Source of the DNA: Mycolicibacterium litorale
Lineage (GTDB): Bacteria; Actinomycetota; Actinomycetes; Mycobacteriales; Mycobacteriaceae
NCBI GenBank assembly: GCA_002007745.1
Contig: CP019882.1
Coordinates: 558,001-622,000, forward strand
Length of the DNA stretch: 64,000 bases
Reading direction: 5' to 3'
Both the position numbers and the translations under genes were made by a program. Shown in pieces: positions 53,733 to 62,986 of the stretch (positions are counted from its first letter, which is position 1; each line of letters opens with the position of its first letter). The notes under the pieces are model-generated. The model saw only the letters and a list, made by a program, of their open reading frames with translations, was not told where the DNA came from and ran no database searches.

Positions 53733-54950
53733 ATGGGCCTGGCGACACCCGACACCAGCTCGGTTCGGCTAGGCGGATTACTCAGCGGGGTGTTGGTCAC
53801 CCAGGTCGTGAACAGTGCGGTGCACCTGGCGCAGCCACTGCTGATCGCGGATCTCTCGGGGTCGCTGGGCAGCGCGGCCTTCTTCTCCGCGTTCGGCACC
53901 GGCGTGCACATGCTCGGCACCTACCTCGCCGGCTGGCCGACCGACCGGTTCGGCGCCCGGCTCGTCCTGGTGTTCTCCACCCTGTTGCGCGGTGTGGTGC
54001 TGGCCGGCATCCCGCTCGCCATGGCCTTCGGCGTCGCCAGCCTGCCCTGGGTGATGGGCTGTTACACGCTGGAGGCACTGATCCGCGGCTACGTCGACAC
54101 CTCGGTGCACACCGTCCCCCTGGACCTGGTCGGACATCGCCGCGACCTGCTGGACCGGATCAACTCCCGTTACGAGGTGGCCTTCGAGGTGGGGGCGGTG
54201 GCTGGGCCGCTGATGCTTGGCGGCCTGATGATCTGGGCGGACGGCATCGTGCCGCACATCGTCATCCCGATCGGCTTCGTGGCGTCGGCGGCCTGCTACC
54301 TGCTGATCCCGAAGACCGCGGTGGTGGAGACGGCGGCGGCCGACCACGCCGATCCCCGGCATGGCGGCTCCTGGGCCGGGCTCAAGTACATCCTCGCCCA
54401 CCCCTACCTGCTGCTGGTCGTCCTCGGGCTGATGCTGTTCCACCTCTACGAACTCCGCAAGCTGCTCAGCGCGTTCTTCGCCAAGGGGCTGTTGCACCAT
54501 CCCGCCGCGGTCGGGCACATCGGGTCGGCGTTTGCGCTCGGTGGAGTGGCCGGGGCGCTGCTGTATGCGGTGACGCGCCACCGCGGATCGGGTGTGGGGT
54601 GGGTGCTCGGCGGCGCGGTGGGGACCGTGGTGCTCGCGGTCGGCTGGATCCCGGTGAACCTGCCGGTGATGGTGGTGGCGGTCTTCCTGTTCGGGGTCAG
54701 CAACGTGTGCGCCCGGTTGGTGTTGACCCGATGGCGTCAGGAGCTGACCCCGCTCGAATACGCGGGCGGGGTGACGGCGGCGTCGGAATTCGGCCGCACG
54801 GCGATCTCGGTCGGCATCAACAGCGTTGTGGGCGCGGCCTTTTCCTCGGGCAACAGTGCCTACAGCGGGTTCGGCATCGTGGGTGGCGTGTTGGGCCTGT
54901 TCGCCGTCGCGCAGTTCGTGCTGGCGCGGGTGTTCAGCCGCCGCCGTTAG
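53733..54950 (+). CDS. MFS transporter
   Basis: A 405-residue protein with about 12 membrane helices in two halves, MGLATPDTSSVRLGGLLSGV at the start. The loop between helices 2 and 3 has the family signature GWPTDRFGARLVLVF. It would be a secondary active exporter or importer; substrate not evident. ATG at 53733 is chosen because GAGGAG lies 8 bases upstream, inside the end of the GAP-family gene. Co-transcription with that gene suggests a joint role in envelope lipid transport, but this is inference. Confidence 0.85.
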   Translation: MGLATPDTSSVRLGGLLSGVLVTQVVNSAVHLAQPLLIADLSGSLGSAAFFSAFGTGVHMLGTYLAGWPTDRFGARLVLVFSTLLRGVVLAGIPLAMAFGVASLPWVMGCYTLEALIRGYVDTSVHTVPLDLVGHRRDLLDRINSRYEVAFEVGAVAGPLMLGGLMIWADGIVPHIVIPIGFVASAACYLLIPKTAVVETAAADHADPRHGGSWAGLKYILAHPYLLLVVLGLMLFHLYELRKLLSAFFAKGLLHHPAAVGHIGSAFALGGVAGALLYAVTRHRGSGVGWVLGGAVGTVVLAVGWIPVNLPVMVVAVFLFGVSNVCARLVLTRWRQELTPLEYAGGVTAASEFGRTAISVGINSVVGAAFSSGNSAYSGFGIVGGVLGLFAVAQFVLARVFSRRR

Positions 54951-55101
54951 CCTCGACGAGGCGGCGGACATCAGGTGCTGTCGGGTGCTCAGGTCGACCC
55001 CGGGGTGGGCATGCCGCCCGCCCTAGCGGGCAAGTCTGTCGTGCGCAGGTGAGTGGTTGGTGGTGTGTGAGTCGGCTAGCATCCGAAAAGGGAGGTGGGG
55101 C

Positions 55102-55416
55102 ATGGCAGAGACGGTGAAGGTTGACATCGCCGGCTTGATCGGCGGGGGTTCGGCGGTGGCCGACGAGGCTGCTGCACTGGCACGTTCGCATGCCAGCTCG
55201 GTGAGCGGCCTCGCCGCCGCGGAGTCCGGTTGGGTGGGTTCGTCGGCCGACGCTTTGGTGGACATGGCTGGCACATGGCAGGTGACCAGTGCCCGCCACG
55301 TGACGGCGCTTGAAAGCCACGCCGCCCACATCCGTGCTGCCGCAGCGCTGTTCGACGACATGGAGCGGCGTAACGCGGCCGAGTTGGAGACCGTCCGGGG
55401 CCCGGCGGACCGGTAA
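55102..55416 (+). CDS. WXG100-like protein, copy A
   Basis: A 104-residue helical protein, MAETVKVDIAGLIGGGSAVA, with the WXG turn as WVG at residues 44-46 between two long helices: SHASSVSGLAAAESGWVGSS, then the second helix through DDMERRNAAELETV. Such proteins form dimers exported by type VII (ESX) systems. GGGAGGTGGGG precedes ATG 55102. About 72% of residues match the second copy at 56884-57198 by eye. Both are followed by convergent genes of the large WXG-domain protein type. No adjacent ESX machinery is in the window. Confidence 0.82.
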   Translation: MAETVKVDIAGLIGGGSAVADEAAALARSHASSVSGLAAAESGWVGSSADALVDMAGTWQVTSARHVTALESHAAHIRAAAALFDDMERRNAAELETVRGPADR

Positions 55417-55489
55417 CAGGGCCGAGTCACGGCCGCGGGTCTCATGTACCGACAGCGTCGGTTCGCTTGTTGTCGCTATCTGCGGCGTG

Positions 55490-55762
55490 TCAGCTCAGCA
55501 GGAGAGACAGGGCAAAGACAACTTCGAAGCAGACGACGCCGAGGCATGAGTAGAAGGCACCGCGAGCGACGGCCGTATGGTTCTTGACGGGAATGATCCA
55601 GGCTATCGCCGCAACGACGGCGGGAAACAGTGGCGCGAACGGCCACAAGAAGCCGAACGTCAGAAGCACCGACGCGAAGCCAACGAACATGCCTGCCAAG
55701 AGGGGAATCGGCTGCTGGTCTGCGTTTGGTGCGATGTCCCGGCCGGGTGGCGGTGCATTCAT
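55490..55762 (-). CDS. Small membrane protein downstream of the effector remnant
   Basis: A 90-residue protein, MNAPPPGRDIAPNADQQPIP, with a short hydrophilic start and three hydrophobic helices (LLAGMFVGFASVLLTFGFLW, then FPAVVAAIAWIIPV, and the C-terminal FYSCLGVVCFEVVFALSLLL). GGAGAGG lies upstream. It starts 7 bases after the end of the preceding membrane gene, so they are one operon. Function unknown; see the cassette finding. Confidence 0.6.
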   Translation of the reverse strand: MNAPPPGRDIAPNADQQPIPLLAGMFVGFASVLLTFGFLWPFAPLFPAVVAAIAWIIPVKNHTAVARGAFYSCLGVVCFEVVFALSLLLS

Positions 55763-55769
55763 GCGGGGG

Positions 55770-56075
55770 TCATCCTCTCCACGAGATCACTTGGGCGAGT
55801 GAGCCGGGCAGCCAGACGGCGAGTACCGGTACGGCACCGGTGAGCGGAGCGAGTATCAGGGCAACGCCGACGGTGCGATGGAGCGGGTGCTGGCTTCTGA
55901 AGGCGACGATCACGCCTACCACCACGAATATCACTGCAGCACACAAGATTGCGACGATAGCCGCCGGAGCGGCATGCGAGGCCAGGATAGCTCCCGCGGC
56001 CACTCCCCAGAACACGCCACCGGTGATCGCGCCGACCAAGGTGGCTCTCCTCCAGTCGATCACCGGACGCGCCAT
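55770..56075 (-). CDS. Small three-helix membrane protein
   Basis: A 101-residue protein, MARPVIDWRRATLVGAITGG, with three hydrophobic helices (GAITGGVFWGVAAGAILASH, AIVAILCAAVIFVVVGVIVA, and VGVALILAPLTGAVPVLAVW). ATG at 56075 is chosen because AGAGGG lies 5 bases before it; upstream codons are part of the truncated effector remnant in another frame. It overlaps the remnant by 16 bases. Function unknown. Confidence 0.6.
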   Translation of the reverse strand: MARPVIDWRRATLVGAITGGVFWGVAAGAILASHAAPAAIVAILCAAVIFVVVGVIVAFRSQHPLHRTVGVALILAPLTGAVPVLAVWLPGSLAQVISWRG

Positions 56076-56170
56076 GTCAGCCCTCTGCTCGCCCGGTTGG
56101 TTGCCTCGGTCGCGACCGCACGGATCGATTCGGGGTTCCACCTGTCGAGGTCCGCCAGTGTGATGCCCAT
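56060..56170 (-). pseudogene. N-terminal remnant of a large WXG-domain protein
   Basis: Thirty-six codons, [20 protein letters not shown], then TEATNRASRGLTWRVR and stop. The first 27 residues match the start of the 735-residue protein at 58023-60230 ([19 protein letters not shown]...ATKRA), after which homology ends abruptly. The start is preserved and everything after is gone, so this is the stump of a second copy of that gene. It is in the position relative to WXG100 copy A that the intact gene occupies relative to copy B. Confidence 0.75.
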
Positions 56171-56307
56171 GGGTGGGAAAATACTGCTGTCAGGGGGGAG
56201 GCGGTAGTCACCCGCGGGCTTTCGCTGTCGGAATCCTCGGGCTGTGCGCCGATTTCCCGGGGTATCTACGGGTTCACCGATGTGCCGGGCCGGCGAAGGT
56301 GCTGGTT

Positions 56308-56649
56308 ATGGCTACATTCACGACGTCCGATGGTGTCACGCTTTTCTTCAAGGATTGGGGCAGCGGCCAGCCCATTGTGTTCAGTCACGGCTGGCCGCTG
56401 TCGTCGGACGACTGGGACAACCAGATGCTGTTCTTCCTGCAGCGGGGGTTTCGGGTTATCGCACACGACCGCCGGGGCCACGGCCGCTCCACCCAAACGC
56501 CGGACGGACACGACATCGACCATTACGCCGATGAAGCGCTGGTCGCGCACCTCGATCTGCACGACGCGATCCACATCGGCCACTCCACCGGGGGCGGCGA
56601 AGTCGTGCGCTACCTCGCCCGGCACGGCGAGGCCACAGTGCGTCGATGA
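56308..56649 (+). pseudogene. Truncated alpha/beta hydrolase (chloroperoxidase type)
   Basis: The 113 codons from ATG 56308 encode the first 40% of a non-haem chloroperoxidase-like alpha/beta hydrolase. It has [20 protein letters not shown] (oxyanion region), RRGHGRSTQ and the nucleophile elbow [18 protein letters not shown]. Family members are about 270-280 residues; here a stop follows four codons after the elbow helix and the acid and His of the triad are missing in all frames downstream. It is therefore inactive. It lies inside the WXG/effector cassette region, probably carried along in a rearrangement. Confidence 0.78.
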
Positions 56650-56883
56650 GGCGGCCGCTGCTGAAATTCGCGGACTCAGGCCACGCGCGGTGGATGGCCG
56701 AGGACCAAGGTTGGTCAGTGCGGCAAGAGCTTCGGGCTATTGTGCGCCGCGGTGCCGATGCCCGACCAACTTGTGGTGTCGATCCAATTGAGCAACGTCA
56801 CCGTCGACTGAACACCTCCCAGCGGTCGGGCCGATGGCTTGATCAGTCGATACCCTCTAGCATCACGATGGGAGGTACTCGTC

Positions 56884-57198
56884 ATGGCAGAGACGCTGAA
56901 AGTCGACATCGCCGGCTTGATCGGTGGGAGCACGCAGGTGACCGAGCAAGCTGCCGTGCTGAAGAGTTCGCACACCAGCTCGGTGAGCAGCCTCGCCGCG
57001 GCAGAGGAAGGCTGGGTCGGTTCCTCGGCGGATGCCTTGGTGGAGATGGCTGGCAAGTGGCAGACAATCAGCGCGCGGCACACGGCGGCTATTGAGAATC
57101 ACGCTACCCACATCGACACCGCTGCCCGGCTGTTCGATGACATGGAACGACGCAACGCAGCCGAGCTGCGAAACGTCACAGGCCCGGCGGACCTGTAG
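56884..57198 (+). CDS. WXG100-like protein, copy B
   Basis: A 104-residue protein, MAETLKVDIAGLIGGSTQVT, paralogue of 55102-55416, same length, WVG at 44-46 and the shared end LFDDMERRNAAEL. GGGAGG lies 8 bases before ATG 56884. It converges on the lipoprotein gene with 3 bases between the stops. It is the likely partner of the large WXG-domain protein encoded by the same cassette. Expected to be exported as a helical-hairpin dimer by an ESX system elsewhere in the genome. Confidence 0.82.
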   Translation: MAETLKVDIAGLIGGSTQVTEQAAVLKSSHTSSVSSLAAAEEGWVGSSADALVEMAGKWQTISARHTAAIENHATHIDTAARLFDDMERRNAAELRNVTGPADL

Positions 57199-57201
57199 CG
57201 G

Positions 57202-58026
57202 CTACTGACTTTCGGCCGGCCAGCCGGGGTAGGCGGGCAGGGTGGGGAAGTCCGACCGCGGGTGTTCGCCGGTGGTGAGGAATTGTCGGCGTTCTTCGGA
57301 TTCGGGGGCTTTGGCCGCGCAGGCGGCGAGGTCTTGGTCGAACTCGGGCCACTCGGGGCCTGCGGCTATCGAGTCCGTCGCGGTAATCCGGCCGATGACG
57401 CGCCATTTCCCGAATACGTTGTTGATTGCGAACAAGGACGGTCCGCGTTGAGGCTGCTGGGCTGTTGAATCGGTGCTGGGCGGCGTGGCCAGCGTGTAGC
57501 GCGAAACGCTGACACCTGGTGCGGCCCGCCATGACGTTCCCGAAAGAAATTTGCCGTCCGGCTGCTGCCTCGCCGCGCCCCATAGCCAATCACACACGGT
57601 GACAGAAGTATTCGGTCCGGCAGTGTTGACGTGGAGTATGTGGTTCCGAAAGGTGCCTACTAGCGGTCGCTCAAGTGGAAACCCGAGTTCTGGCCAAAGT
57701 GCTCTTGTGGATCGTGGGCTTCCTTGCGGTTGGTTCGGTGCAACAGCATTGTCGAAACCGGGATACAGGTATTCGTTGTTGCCCCCGTACGCGGCCGCCG
57801 TCAGAGACTCTTGGTAGGCACGGATGACTACCGCGGCACCAGAGAATAGATCGATACCTGGTTCCGCGCTCCACGCGAAGTGGAGATCGGACATCAGTGT
57901 CGGCCAGCGCGGAGCTTCTCGGTGAGGCTCTGATGTCGAGCCCGAATCCGCACAAGCCGCCGCCAGCATTGCGGCGGACACCAGAAGAGCGACTTTCTGC
58001 CTGCTGCTTCCGCTAGGCATCCTCAT
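57202..58026 (-). CDS. Lipoprotein coupled to the large WXG-domain protein
   Basis: A 274-residue precursor. The signal SSRQKVALLVSAAMLAAAC ends in a lipobox cysteine. The mature domain is soluble with three further cysteines and Trp-rich segments (VTVCDWLWGAARQ, FGKWRVIGRITAT). The start overlaps the stop of the large upstream gene by 4 bases (ATGA), so the two are translationally coupled. I do not recognise the domain. As the cargo downstream of an ESX-type effector, an immunity or surface-docking role is possible but unproven. Confidence 0.75.
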   Translation of the reverse strand: MRMPSGSSRQKVALLVSAAMLAAACADSGSTSEPHREAPRWPTLMSDLHFAWSAEPGIDLFSGAAVVIRAYQESLTAAAYGGNNEYLYPGFDNAVAPNQPQGSPRSTRALWPELGFPLERPLVGTFRNHILHVNTAGPNTSVTVCDWLWGAARQQPDGKFLSGTSWRAAPGVSVSRYTLATPPSTDSTAQQPQRGPSLFAINNVFGKWRVIGRITATDSIAAGPEWPEFDQDLAACAAKAPESEERRQFLTTGEHPRSDFPTLPAYPGWPAESQ

Positions 58027-60230
58027 TTAGGCTCCGGGTTTTCCGTCACTGCGTTATAGCGATTGGTCATGAGCGCGTCGATGCTGTTGACTCGAGTCTC
58101 GCCCATGGTTGCGGTGATAGCGGCCTTGATGTAGTCGTCGTACGTGCCACTGTCGAGTAGATTGTCGTGGCCGAGAGCGTTGTACTCCTCGAGCGACAAC
58201 ACGTGGCGCGGTCCGTCCGGGTTGCTTGGATCTTGAGGTGTCAGGAAGTCCTCGGGCAAACCCTGGATCGGAACACCTGATTCTGCCAAGGCGTTGAGGA
58301 CTTGGTGTTCACCTTGTCCGATCTGTAGGTCGGGTATTGCGCCAGCCTGCCAGCTGTCAGTAGGTGGCTTCCCGATCAGCGCTTCCTCGAAGCCTTTCGA
58401 TATCAGATCCGTACCCGGTACGCCCACGGCATCCAGTCCGGCGAAGGCGAATTCATAGGCTGACTTCTTCGCCTCGTACGCGTCGGCAAGCTTAGCCGCG
58501 TCGTTGGTGTGAGAGACGTCTGTCGAATTGTGGATTCCAGAGTCCACAAGGCCCTGAAGGGTCATGGAATCGCGCAGTCGGTGGTTGTTGCTCGACATGT
58601 CGACGCCGTGCTTGAAATCGTTGGCGTAGTCCATCTGCGCTGCGACTGCATCCCGGCCGGCTTGACCGTTGAAGTAGTCGGAAGCCTCTTTGTCGGTGCT
58701 GAGGACCGAGAAGATCCCTTTGGCGACTCGGAAGTCGCTGTTCAGCGGATCGGGGACATCGAACCCTGCATGCCGACCCTCGGAAAGCTCCGCAATATCG
58801 GGGATGTAGGGCGCCAAGCCGTGTGAAAGGCCGCGCACCAGTTCGGGATTCATCTGGCCAAGGGTTTGGTTACCGGCCATATGTAGGAGATCCTGCTCGT
58901 GGTGGCCGACGTAGGACCCGTACGCGGAGGCGGTTTCAGCGGCCAGCTTGGCCTCGGGGCCGTTGGCCGCATCACCGGTCCAGCCGAACATCGATCCTGC
59001 GGCCTTTCCGCCGTCACTCCAATCGGTGGAGGTCACCCCCTTCATGAAGCGATCCGCGTAGGAGGAGTCCCGCACGACGTCGTGCACTGCAAGGTGGTCT
59101 TGCCCGGCGGTAGCGAGCGCATCAAGCGCGACGGGCCGGCCGTCGTTGGCGATGACGGTCGGGCCACCCCGACCGCTGACCGGTGTGCCGTCGAATGTTG
59201 GGGCAGCCATCATTTCGGTGGCCTTGTTGAGCATGTTGCGATCCAGCGCGGTGCCCTGGCGGAGCATCGGGTTGCCGTCCTTGACGATGGTGGTCAGCTT
59301 GCCCATCTCGTTGAGATTGGACATTCCTTTGGACGACAGCACCGACTGCACGCTGGCGGGAAGTTGGCCGAATCCGCCCGCGCCCATGATCTTTGGGTCG
59401 TCCACCGCGCCGGGTGTCAGTTCGGTCTTGGGGAAGTGGATGGTCGGATTGCTCATCAACTGCCATGAGTCGCCGAGGATGCCCTTGCTGTCGCCGAGGC
59501 GCTGCTCGGCGGTGTTAAGGGCGTCGATGGACATTCCGTGTTGCTGGGCCTGTAGTTGGCTCAACACTGATGCCTGTAACGGGGTCAGGGGGGCCTTGCC
59601 TGCCCGCTGGTCGGCGGTGATCGAGTCCAGCACCGACTTCACCTGTGCTGCCGCATCCTGATTACCGGCGAGTGCCTGTTCGACGGTCTTCTGGGCGTCC
59701 TGTGGTGAGTCGATGTGATCCGTGCCGAGGGCGTCGGCCATGTCGCTGATCGCACCGTTGACCGCCGTGCTCAGGTGCTGATCGGTGGAGTCTGCCCGGC
59801 GCAGCAGATCGACGATCGCGTCGTGGACGATCTGTACGTGATGCTCGATCTCGGCGCGTTGTTGAGGGTCCGGCGGCGTGGGATAGTGCAGCGCGCCGTC
59901 CGCGACGTCGATGGTGATGCTCCAGCGATCCGCCATGTGCTGGATGCGTGACCATTCGGCCTTGATCGACTCGACCTCCGAGGCGGCCGACCGGACCGCG
60001 GTCGCGGCCCGATCGCATTCGTCAGCGTGCTTCTCGAGTTCGGTGCTGATCGCCTGTGCCTTGGCCCTCGCCGCTTCGAAGGAGTAGCCCTCCCACTGCA
60101 AGCGGCTCATGATGCCGCCGATGTCGTGAGCGACGGCGCGGGTGTCGTTGGCGCGCTTTGTGGCGGCGTCGGCAACCGAGCGAACCGCGCCCGGATCCCA
60201 ACGATCCAGGTCAGCGAGGGTAATGCCCAC
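58023..60230 (-). CDS. Large protein with N-terminal WXG domain (ESX effector-like)
   Basis: A 735-residue protein starting at GTG 60230 ([20 protein letters not shown]). Residues 1-100 are a WXG100-like helical hairpin with WEG at 46-48, continuing in a coiled-coil (ISTELEKHADECDRAATAVR). Residues about 110-260 are helical and resemble the TPR-repeat-region proteins of mycobacteria. The rest, about 280-735, is a mixed domain of unknown type, Asn/Asp/Ser/Gly-rich, with GRGGPTVIANDGRPVALDAL and DSGTYDDYIKAAITATMGET near the end. There is no signal peptide, consistent with type VII export. It begins 190 bases from dnaK, divergently, and is coupled to the lipoprotein gene. Confidence 0.75.
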   Translation of the reverse strand: MGITLADLDRWDPGAVRSVADAATKRANDTRAVAHDIGGIMSRLQWEGYSFEAARAKAQAISTELEKHADECDRAATAVRSAASEVESIKAEWSRIQHMADRWSITIDVADGALHYPTPPDPQQRAEIEHHVQIVHDAIVDLLRRADSTDQHLSTAVNGAISDMADALGTDHIDSPQDAQKTVEQALAGNQDAAAQVKSVLDSITADQRAGKAPLTPLQASVLSQLQAQQHGMSIDALNTAEQRLGDSKGILGDSWQLMSNPTIHFPKTELTPGAVDDPKIMGAGGFGQLPASVQSVLSSKGMSNLNEMGKLTTIVKDGNPMLRQGTALDRNMLNKATEMMAAPTFDGTPVSGRGGPTVIANDGRPVALDALATAGQDHLAVHDVVRDSSYADRFMKGVTSTDWSDGGKAAGSMFGWTGDAANGPEAKLAAETASAYGSYVGHHEQDLLHMAGNQTLGQMNPELVRGLSHGLAPYIPDIAELSEGRHAGFDVPDPLNSDFRVAKGIFSVLSTDKEASDYFNGQAGRDAVAAQMDYANDFKHGVDMSSNNHRLRDSMTLQGLVDSGIHNSTDVSHTNDAAKLADAYEAKKSAYEFAFAGLDAVGVPGTDLISKGFEEALIGKPPTDSWQAGAIPDLQIGQGEHQVLNALAESGVPIQGLPEDFLTPQDPSNPDGPRHVLSLEEYNALGHDNLLDSGTYDDYIKAAITATMGETRVNSIDALMTNRYNAVTENPEPK

Positions 60231-60319
60231 AGTGAGCAAACTTACCGGAGATTTGCGCCGATGCCAGTCACTGTAGCCGGGAACAAATTCCCAACCGCTT
60301 CCGTTGACGCAAACGACAA

Positions 60320-60340
60320 CTTGAGTGAACAAGACTCAAC
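60320..60340 (+). promoter_or_regulatory. HAIR operator (HspR-binding) upstream of dnaK
   Basis: CTTGAGT-N7-ACTCAAC at 60320-60340 matches the HAIR consensus CTTGAGT-N7-ACTCAAG except at the last base. HspR with DnaK represses the dnaK operon through this element. A TTGACA at 60347-60352 just downstream may be the -35 box of the promoter, which the bound repressor would partly cover; its -10 is weak. Confidence 0.85.
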
Positions 60341-60361
60341 TATGGCTTGACAGCCGGCCTC

Positions 60362-60388
60362 CGGAAGGGGCAGGCTTGAGCCTGGTTC
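60362..60388 (+). promoter_or_regulatory. Possible SigH/SigE-type promoter of dnaK
   Basis: GGAA at 60363-60366 is followed about 18 bases later by GGTTC, near the consensus GGAA-N16-20-CGTT of the oxidative/heat-stress sigma factors SigH and SigE. dnaK is known to be stress-induced through SigH in mycobacteria. The match is short and could be chance. Confidence 0.3.
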
Positions 60389-60426
60389 GCTCAGACCCAA
60401 GACGTAACTATCAGGAGGATTTCAAC

Positions 60427-62276
<1,850 letters not shown>

Positions 62277-62280
<4 letters not shown>

Positions 62281-62951
62281 GCGAAGGTCACGCGGACGAA
62301 CCGGTAACTGTCACCGACAAGCGCCGAATCGATCCCCTGACCGGCGACGTTCGCGAGTCCTCCGGAGGGCAGGAGCGAAGCGACGCAGGATATGGCACCG
62401 GCCCGGCCCCCAGTGGGCCGGCGCCGGAGCCTTCCGGCGGGGACCAGGCCGACAAGGTCGCTGAACTCACTGCAGATCTGCAGCGGGTGCAGGCCGACTT
62501 CGCCAACTACCGCAAGCGTGCGTTGCGCGATCAGCAGGTCGCCGGCGAGCGGGCCAAGGCCGTCGTGGTGAGCCAGCTGCTCACCGTGCTCGACGACCTC
62601 GACCGCGCCCGCAGCCACGGCGATCTGGACACCGGCCCGCTGAAGTCGGTGGCCGACAAGCTGGTCTCCGCCCTGACCGGGCTGGGGTTGACTGCTTTCG
62701 GCACCGAGGGCGACGAGTTCGACCCGTCGCTGCACGAGGCCGTGCAGCATGAGGGGGAGGGCTCCAAACCGGTGATCGGCACGGTGATGCGGCAGGGCTA
62801 CCGACTCGGTGAGCAGGTGCTGCGGCACGCGCTCGTCGGGGTTGTCGACACCGTCGATGACGGATCCGCCGGGCCAGCCGGGCAATCCCAGAATGCCGAC
62901 ACGCCTGTCAACAGTGAGCAGACCGGCGCGAAGAACGCAGAATCGAACTGA
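62277..62951 (+). CDS. grpE: Nucleotide exchange factor GrpE
   Basis: A 224-residue protein starting at GTG 62277, overlapping the dnaK stop by 4 bases (GTGA), hence translationally coupled. A disordered acidic start is followed by a long coiled-coil ([20 protein letters not shown]) and a beta-wing domain with [13 protein letters not shown] and [20 protein letters not shown], all typical. It releases ADP from DnaK and may act as a thermosensor. Length is normal for actinobacteria. Confidence 0.97.
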
Positions 62952-62986
62952 CAACCATGACAACAGGTGAGAGGAGGTGACGCGGC

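Noticed and set aside
56650..56883. Continuation of the truncated hydrolase or another gene
   Set aside because: All three frames were read. The original frame has two stops at once and no frame shows the missing Asp/His part; short frames here are not convincing.
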